This document shows positions 56,850-64,000 of a stretch of DNA of 64,000 bases, in pieces; position 1 is the stretch's first letter, and every line of letters starts with the position of its first letter. The notes beneath the pieces were generated by a model. That model saw only the letters and a list, made by a program, of their open reading frames with translations, was not told where the DNA came from and did not search any database. Both the position numbers and the translations under genes were made by a program. Source of the DNA: Anas platyrhynchos (Eukaryota; Chordata; Aves; Anseriformes; Anatidae); the NCBI RefSeq assembly GCF_047663525.1, contig NC_092604.1, positions 13,317,501-13,381,500 of the forward strand, written 5' to 3'.

Positions 56850-59800
56850 AAGCGTGACCCCTGCCCTGAGCCGTGGCCCCGCTGCTTGCTGGAGCTGGAT
56901 CAGCCAGTCTGCTCTCAGATATTTTGCTAAACTGGATTATGTTTGTTAAAAAATAATAATGAGCTGCTTAATGACAAGCAAGGAATATAATCTGCCAGTC
57001 AGTCTGGGCTGCCAGAATACTGCAGACAGCAAACACAAACCTCATAGCCAGGTACTGCGCTCCAGAAAATGTAACAGCAATTATTCACAGAAACCGTATG
57101 GAGAGGAAAAAGATATTATTGCCTTATGGAGGCAGTTGCCATCGTTGCTGTATTTTGAAGCACAGGTACAACGCACAGACAAAAGTCACCCAGTTATCCG
57201 TGTCCCTTATGGACACGGGAGGTTTTCTCACACAGACGGCCGCTTGCGGTGAGTTGTATGTTAAACTGTGAGAAGCTGGCAGGCGGTAGCACCCTGTGGT
57301 TGTTTGCAGTGGCCACCTGAGAAGCTAGATCTGCTCCTGGTAAAAGGCTGAAAGTCACCGCTGTGCTCGCCCTGTGCAGCCCGCACATGCTGCTCCTTCA
57401 CTTCGGTTCTACTCCGATTTAGCTCTGCTGGCTTTAAAAGGAGTCGTTGATAAACAGCAGCGTAAATGAACAATGGAGATGAATCTGATCATCTGGACGT
57501 GTTGCTTTGGCTTGTCTTTTGCCATGTATGGTGACTTTGAGGCCAGAAGGAAGAGTTCTGGTGTGAAAGTCTGTTCGGAAGTGATGTTGCAGTGAAGTCT
57601 TAGCTATCTAGGCAGTATTTGGAAGGAAAAAAAAAAAGCAGAACACAGCCATCGGTTTTATCACAGAAATCTGTGTTGGTGTCTTTTTTTCACAGAACTC
57701 TTGGTGGTTCTTTTCATAGAAATGTTTAGCTGGAGCGAGCTGTGCAGGAGGAAAACCAGGACTTCTGCAGGCAATTTTTGCACTCGTTTTCTTTGGTATT
57801 CTTGCCTAAGAACGTTCTGCAGGCTTGGCTCTTACAGCCAGGCTGCTCTCTGTAAGCACATAAGCCCTATTCTGGATATGCAGTTTTTAAAGAGGCTGGA
57901 AACAGGGCTATGGAACGGGGTATGTGCTGCAGCAGAGGAAGGCTGTGTAAAGGAGTGCACGAAGTTGTACGTGGGAGCTGCATGGAGGGTCAAATAGAGG
58001 TCTGTTTCTATAAAGTATGTGTGTTAGTCGCCAACACAAATATTACCTAGCAGTTTACATGTGCTGAGAGAGCACAGTGCAGTCCTGCAACAGGAATAGA
58101 GTAGAAAAACCATCAGTCTGGCTCCCTCGGGACATCAGTCAAGAAAGGAAGTGTGTGATGCCAGAAAGCCTGGATGGAGCAGCAGGTTTGGAGGACTCCT
58201 CGCTTGAAGGATTTTTAATTATTGCTATTATTATAATGGAACACAGACTAGGAACTCAATTTTTTATATAATTAAGGTAGAAATCATCAGAGGGATTTCT
58301 CTGCCTTGTGGTGGAGTGATGGTCCAGGAGCGTCTCTGCTCTGCAGGGTGAATTCCCGGAGTGGTGACGCTCTCCATGCAGTTCCTGTGTGTGCTGGCAG
58401 CTTACTGCCAAACACCACCGTGGAGGGAGGAGGAGAACTGAGCTGACCAAAAAGCTTTCCTGAGCTTGTGCTGCATTCTCTCCTGTCAGGGTGAGGATCC
58501 TGTTGGAAAGCAGCCACTGACACCTTGGCCAAGAATGCAAACAAGATGGGGCATGTGATGAGTCCTGCCCTCCGGGCCGATGCTGGCCCCAGCTGCCATT
58601 TGGGCTATCTAGTAAAAGGCTTGCCCTACAGAGGTCTCCTGAGTCTCTGCACCGCATTGACATCAGGTCCCATCGCATGGCAACCTTTCTGCTTTGAATT
58701 AGGAGCGTGTATAAAGGAGTTAAAACATCGGTCGTTTTCTGACTCAAGCAAAAAAATTATCGTGTAGCTCGGATGCTTTTCAGGAACTTGGCCGCCGTAG
58801 AAGCGAGAGGCATGTGCTTTTCCACACTGCTTTAGGTGATGGCTTAGTTCAAGGGGGCCCAGCTTTGGCTCAGTCAACAGTTGTGTTGGCTCCTTGCCAT
58901 CGAGTGTGCATAAAATGGAGCTGGCTGCAGCTCCCCGCTCGCTGCAATATGGAGGGGCAGCGTGGGGCTGCGCAGCCCCGCAGCCCTGCTCTGCTGGGAC
59001 CCTGGAGCTGCCTTTGAGTCCCTGGGCTGTATTTCGGTGTCTGGTCATAGCTGATGCATTTCAGCCCTCGCTGTGCCTGTGCTTCCAAAATCCTCCTCCC
59101 TTCTCGCAGTGGCTTGCGTGCTTTTCCAGATGTGCGAGGTTCACGTCTCATTTCCAGGCTCTTCCGATGATTTTGTGGCTTTATGCGCGTTGCCACCAAA
59201 TCAAGATAAAACACAACTGGCATTTTAGCTGCTCCAAGCACATTGTGTGTAAATAAACCACTAAATAGTTGAGCTTGTGAAATGTAAATACACACAGCTC
59301 AACCCGCTGCAGCTGATGGTGTTTTTCTCTCTCTCCTCTTCCCCTCCCACCCCTGCCAAGAGTAGGCTAGCCTGATGTTCTTTTTTCCTCCTGCTCTTTC
59401 ATACAGAGCAAATGACTGCTCAGCACCACGTAGGTGGGATGCAGGCACCACTGCAGAGTCACGATTTGAATTAGACGTGGATGTGGGCAGTAGGTGCGTC
59501 CTCTTCCACGCTGCTTCTGAACCATCTCCTGGGATTCCTGGATGCCGGTGACCCAGCAGCTCTGCTCCAGCCTGACTTTGAGCTCAGGCTCGTTTTCAGC
59601 TGCAAGCTGGTTAAGGCAGGCCAAGAGCAGAGAGCCAACCGGGGTGGCTTTTGGGGCTTTGCCCTTTGTTCATCCCCTACGCAGAAGGTCGTGAGCTGTA
59701 GCGAAAGGGGGATCACAGAGGGCACGGAGCGGACAAACATGGAACAGATTGCGAGTGGCAGGAGCATAAAGAAGAGAAGCAAAAGTTGCGTGTTATGCAG

Positions 59801-62800
59801 TTAGTTGAAAAGGGCCACATACGCATCCCATGGTGATGTTGTGTCGTGCGTATTTGAAGTGAGTCGGCCTGGAGTGAATTCAGGAGAGGCTGCTGGCCCC
59901 GCACCCCCAGCCTGCTGGTGGCCGTGCCCTGGGGCCAGCAGTGGCTGGGGACGAGAAATGGCTCTGTTGGCTTCCAACTTCTACTACAAACCTTGGAGGG
60001 ATAAAGGAATTGGTATTTTTTTCCTGATATTTCTTTATCAAGCCGCTGTACCTGAGGTGTCCCTGCCTGCCCTCACTGGCTGTGGTGGATGCCTGCCCCT
60101 CGCCGCTCCCCTGCAGTGCTGGCACCAGCGAGCTGTGAAGCCTCTGGGCGTGTGAGCGGGGGCACGTGGGGACACGCGTTTACTGATGTGAAAAGTGGAT
60201 CTTGCACAGAACCGGGCGGCCTCTCAGGAAGCTGGGGACGGTGGCGCTCAGCAGAGAATTAGGTATTCTGGCAAGAAGAATGAATCTGGGTTCTAATTAA
60301 TTTTGTGTTGTCTGCAACTCCGTCAGGACTAGCGCTCTGAGCAGAGTACGTGGAAACACACAGATGGTTTTCCAAAAACGTGCAGCGTAGCTTTGAAAGA
60401 AAACACAAGAGGCGAGTGTGCCAGTCTGTAGAAGGAGAGAGGCAAGTAGCAAAGGTAGACGTCTCTTGACAGAGGCACAAATACATTTCTGCTGGCCAGC
60501 GGCAGCAGAGTGGGGCTGGTCCGTCTATTGTAGAGCAGTGATTGTTTGTTTGTTTTTCCTTAAAGGATGAAATGGGAAAGGACGTTGGCATAATGCAGGG
60601 GCGGGATTGATTTTTTCCTTACGATGGGCACTGCTGTCAGCTGCAGTGGTTCGGTTTGGTTTTTCAGAGGGAAGCTCTCAGCAGGGAGGGTGCCACAACC
60701 AGCTGCTCAGAGCAAGGCACGAGGAGGATTCTTGGCATCTGTCTTCTCCTTTTAACAGGCAGTTAGTGGGCTGTCAGGAGCCCAGCACCATATTTCAGCA
60801 GCATCTAGCGAGAGCTGTGGAGCTTTCTGGATCCAGAACGGTGCTGGGATCTGATCTGGGAGTCAGGGACAGCGGATCAGACCTTTGTTGGTAGAGACTC
60901 GGGCTGTGATGGTACCAGGCTTTGGGTATGAGTGATCGAGAGCTTAGTTTTGTCTGTTATCTATTTCTTATTAGCAAATTAATTCCTGCAGGGTGTCTGG
61001 CTTTATATTGCAGTCCCTCTGGGCAGTGATGCTGTGGGAGATGTTTCAGGATGGAAAGTGAAGAGAGAGCCGGTCTCTCTGACTCAAGGTTAGAAACCTT
61101 TCAAGTCCTGACAGATTAGAATGATTAGAAACAGAATTCCACCGGCAGTTTCTGCGGAGAGCAGTTCTAATAATGCCTTGGTCTGGGGAAGTTCCTGTTT
61201 CAACAAGATAGATGTAGAAAGTTTATTTGCTTTTGCTTTTTGGTTATTACTTGCATCTCTGAGCAAGGAGTGGGAAGCGTTTGAAAAGCAGTTTATATTT
61301 CTCTGCTGTGCTTTCTTGATTAAAATGGTAAAACTGGCCATGAAGCTGGGAATCAGGATGCAACCATAACTTACTCTTATCATTAGCTCACTTGTCTAAG
61401 CACATGATTATATTTCCTGCTTGACTCCAGCATCTGAATATTAATCAGAGCCTCAACTGTAAACCCCGGGCCATTTGTATTCGGTGCAAGCAGTGAAACT
61501 CCAGATCAGCAAGAGTTTAGGACGTGCTGTTTGTATGGCAGTTTGCTGTTTCATGTTGCATCTGTTGCAGAAATGCAAGCTCTGATGCTCAGGCTCAGGG
61601 TTAATCAGGACGGCCAGCCCAGCCCTGCTCACTGCTTGGTGTACAGCCTGCTGCCATCAGGTGTGGGGCTGAGCAAAACTCCAGCAGCAGCTTTGCCATA
61701 AGATGTTGCTCTTCTCCCTCTTATTCCTGTTCCCCAGACTGACCGCCCTGAGCTGCCCTGCTGGCCTTGCATCTGCTGCCCTGTGCTGAAGCTCCTGTGG
61801 GGGGTATTTAAGGGACAGAGTCGAAAGCTCGGTAATCAAAACAGCTGGAGCCTGAAATAAAATAGATTCTTGTTCTAATTTTTGCCACAAAGCTTCCCTG
61901 GGTCATATTGATCACATTTCTGGGCTGTAATAAATGTTTCTCTGCATAGTGGGAATATTCAACATCCAGACTTAATCTGAAAGGCTGAAGCTCCCCCGAG
62001 ATCAGTGCAGGGAAGGTGCATGGAGTCACTTGCCACACGAGCGATGTGTTCAGCTTTTAGGAAGGGTTGTTTCTGAAAGATGTATTTGTGCCTATACTTA
62101 GGAAATAATAGGATTTTTTAATGAAAGTGATGGTTTGAAGTATAAATGCCTAAAGCTTTAGGGCTAAATTCCTCTGATTTGAAGTAAGGAGGACAGGTTG
62201 CACATCACGTATGTGAAGTATCTGTGCCTGTGCTCCAGGAGAGACGTGCAGGTAAAGGCTGTGTCACGAGGTTGTGCTTCTAGTACAGGGCGAGAGTTTT
62301 AAGTCTAAGGCTGATGTCTAGCGAGGAGTTTTTTTTTTTTTTTCAATTGACCATTTAAATGAAGTAGGTAAAGCTAAAAAACGGCTATTGGACATTCTTG
62401 GCTCTTATCCCGTAAGCGTTCCTGTGGGGAGCTGTGCTGGGAGGCAGCTGGGCATTTGCAATGTCCTGGCAAAGGAGACACCAGGAGGTGGATGCGCCTC
62501 GTGCAGCCCACCCTGCCTGTGCAGCTCCGGGGCCCTCCCCTCTCTGCGTGCCGGTGCTCAGCAGTTTGCCCAGGTCCTGGCACCGTCCCGGCACCGTCCC
62601 CGAGTGTCACCGCTCGTTCCGCAGCGAGTGCCGGGCGTGAGGCTGTGAGCGCCCTGTCCTACCAGGTGAATCCCAGGTTAGTTACCCTGCCTGAGCAAGA
62701 ACCCTGGCTAAGGGGATGTGCACATAGCGCCCTTGTTTAACATACCTGTGCCTGACTGTCGTTGTCAGCTTGGTTTCTGTGAAGCAGGTGCTCTCCCACC

Positions 62801-64000
62801 ATGCACAAAGCAAGCCTTGCTTTGCAAGCTGCAGTCCGAGTGTAGGGCTGGTTGGCAGTGCGTGCCGTTGACTTGAGCAGACTTTTTCCTTTCCAACCGA
62901 GCCTGGAAAACCTTAGCCAAAAGACAGCAAACCACAGGGAAGTGGAAATGTGTGTGATATAAGTGACACATAACTTTAAAAACTGCTTGCAAGCATCGTG
63001 AAGCTTTCATCCGTTTCCCATCCAAGCCCTCCTCCTCCTGCTGCCTTGCAGCTCCAAATGCTCTGCATGGTCTTGGCGTTCTCTGGGATGCCCGTAAGCT
63101 CTTCTCTTCTATTCTCCATGCTGCAGTGGGATGAATTTGCACAATATAACAACGTGTTGTGCTGAGCAAACCTGGAATTGTGCATTCTGAGAGCGTGGTG
63201 GAAAGAACCTGGCATGTGAAGTGCGGTGTTTGGCTAGCGCAAATTTTCTGCCTTCTTTAGCCTGAGGAGTTGGCAAAACCTTGGAGAGAATAACAACTTC
63301 TGCTGAAAATCACATTTTTCTGTCTTATTTTAAGTCTTAAATCAATGTTTCAGAGTCTCCTTCTGCAGACTCTAGCATACCTACCCACCTGCCTATATCC
63401 ACATTTTTATATATATATATTTTTTTCCCAGCAGCATCATTCTAAAATGTGCTACTTGAATAAAAACCAAGCAATGTGCAGAACAGCCCAGTGGTTTCTT
63501 TTGTGTGAAAGAAAACAAAAAACATCAAACACAAGAACAAAAACATAAGTAGGTGATATTTCTAATATAGCTAGGCTTAGAAAACTGGGACAACCGTCTG
63601 TCTGCAGAAGAGGAGCATGGATCTGTGGGTTACTCCTCGAATGGAGGAGAGGTCTACGTTGGGGATATAGTGCTGGTTGCATTTTATTTATTTTTGTCGT
63701 TTGTAGCTCAGCAGTCCCTGAGGAAACGGCGATGTCAGTAGCTATCTTCCTCCCTTTGCTGTGCCACTTGCTGTTTCTAATAATAATTTTCTGTCTGTGG
63801 TGCTGCTGCATTACAACACAGTCTTTAAGGCAGGGAAGACCTCCTCCTTTCCTGCGCTGCTGTGATCCTCGTTCTTTCTTTGTACAGCACCAAATGCCAC
63901 CCTCTCTGGTGCATGAGAAGCCAAAACCAGTGCGTGAGATAACTAACCTGATTTTTCTTCCTGATCACAAAGGAAAAGCCAGCTTCTCCTGCCACTGAAC
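56850..64000. other. no recognisable gene; possibly intron 1 of a rightward gene
   Basis: This is 7.1 kb of moderate-GC sequence in which I found no known exon, RNA gene or clear mobile element. The open frames are short and match nothing I know. If the promoter at 55.9 kb is real, this would be the first intron of its transcript. An 18-base T tract and TA-rich tracts (about 62,325-62,345 and 63,405-63,430) are the only simple repeats of note. Confidence 0.4.

Overview
The window is nuclear DNA from a vertebrate, almost certainly a bird. Exons are split by short introns, and three strong CpG islands alternate with AT-richer intronic DNA. Interspersed repeats are sparse; the only clear family is a CR1 LINE. 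The gene order NR6A1 – miR-181a-2/b-2 – OLFML2A – RPL35 matches the block on human 9q33.3 (chicken chromosome 17 from memory), but it is much more compact.

Layout. From 1 to about 38.4 kb is intron 1 of NR6A1 (germ cell nuclear factor), which is transcribed leftward. Only its first coding exon (38,413-38,479) is in the window. Embedded in this intron on the opposite strand are the microRNA genes mir-181a-2 (about 19.91 kb) and mir-181b-2 (about 20.96 kb). About 14 kb upstream of them is a CpG island (about 5.0-6.7 kb) with GC boxes, a CCAAT box, a TATA box and a strong splice donor, all reading rightward. It is the best candidate promoter and first exon of the miR-181 host transcript (MIR181A2HG-like). 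The same intron carries an inverted pair of CTCF-core matches near 24.4 kb and a degenerate CR1 at about 28.26-29.25 kb.

A second CpG island (about 37.8-39.5 kb) is a head-to-head promoter. The NR6A1 and OLFML2A start codons are 0.5 kb apart and diverge, with an ACTAYRNNNCCCR element between them. OLFML2A (38,975-45,771, plus strand) can be reconstructed completely: 8 coding exons, 630 residues, all splice phases consistent, ending in an intact olfactomedin domain. Its 3' UTR ends near 46.45 kb.

From 46.45 to 53.8 kb I recognise no gene; mammals have WDR38 here. RPL35 (minus strand, 55,415 down to 53,860) is complete in 4 coding exons for 123 residues, the first exon holding only the ATG codon. 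Its CpG island (about 54.9-56.8 kb) also contains a rightward promoter-like array (CRE, two CCAAT boxes, candidate first-exon donors) whose gene I cannot name. By synteny ARPC5L is expected here, but its first coding exon is not visible. From 56.8 to 64.0 kb I see no recognisable exon.

Functionally, the window couples an embryonic orphan nuclear receptor, an antisense-embedded microRNA pair, a secreted olfactomedin matrix protein and a housekeeping ribosomal protein. Most long open frames in the GC-rich islands are chance frames and were left out.
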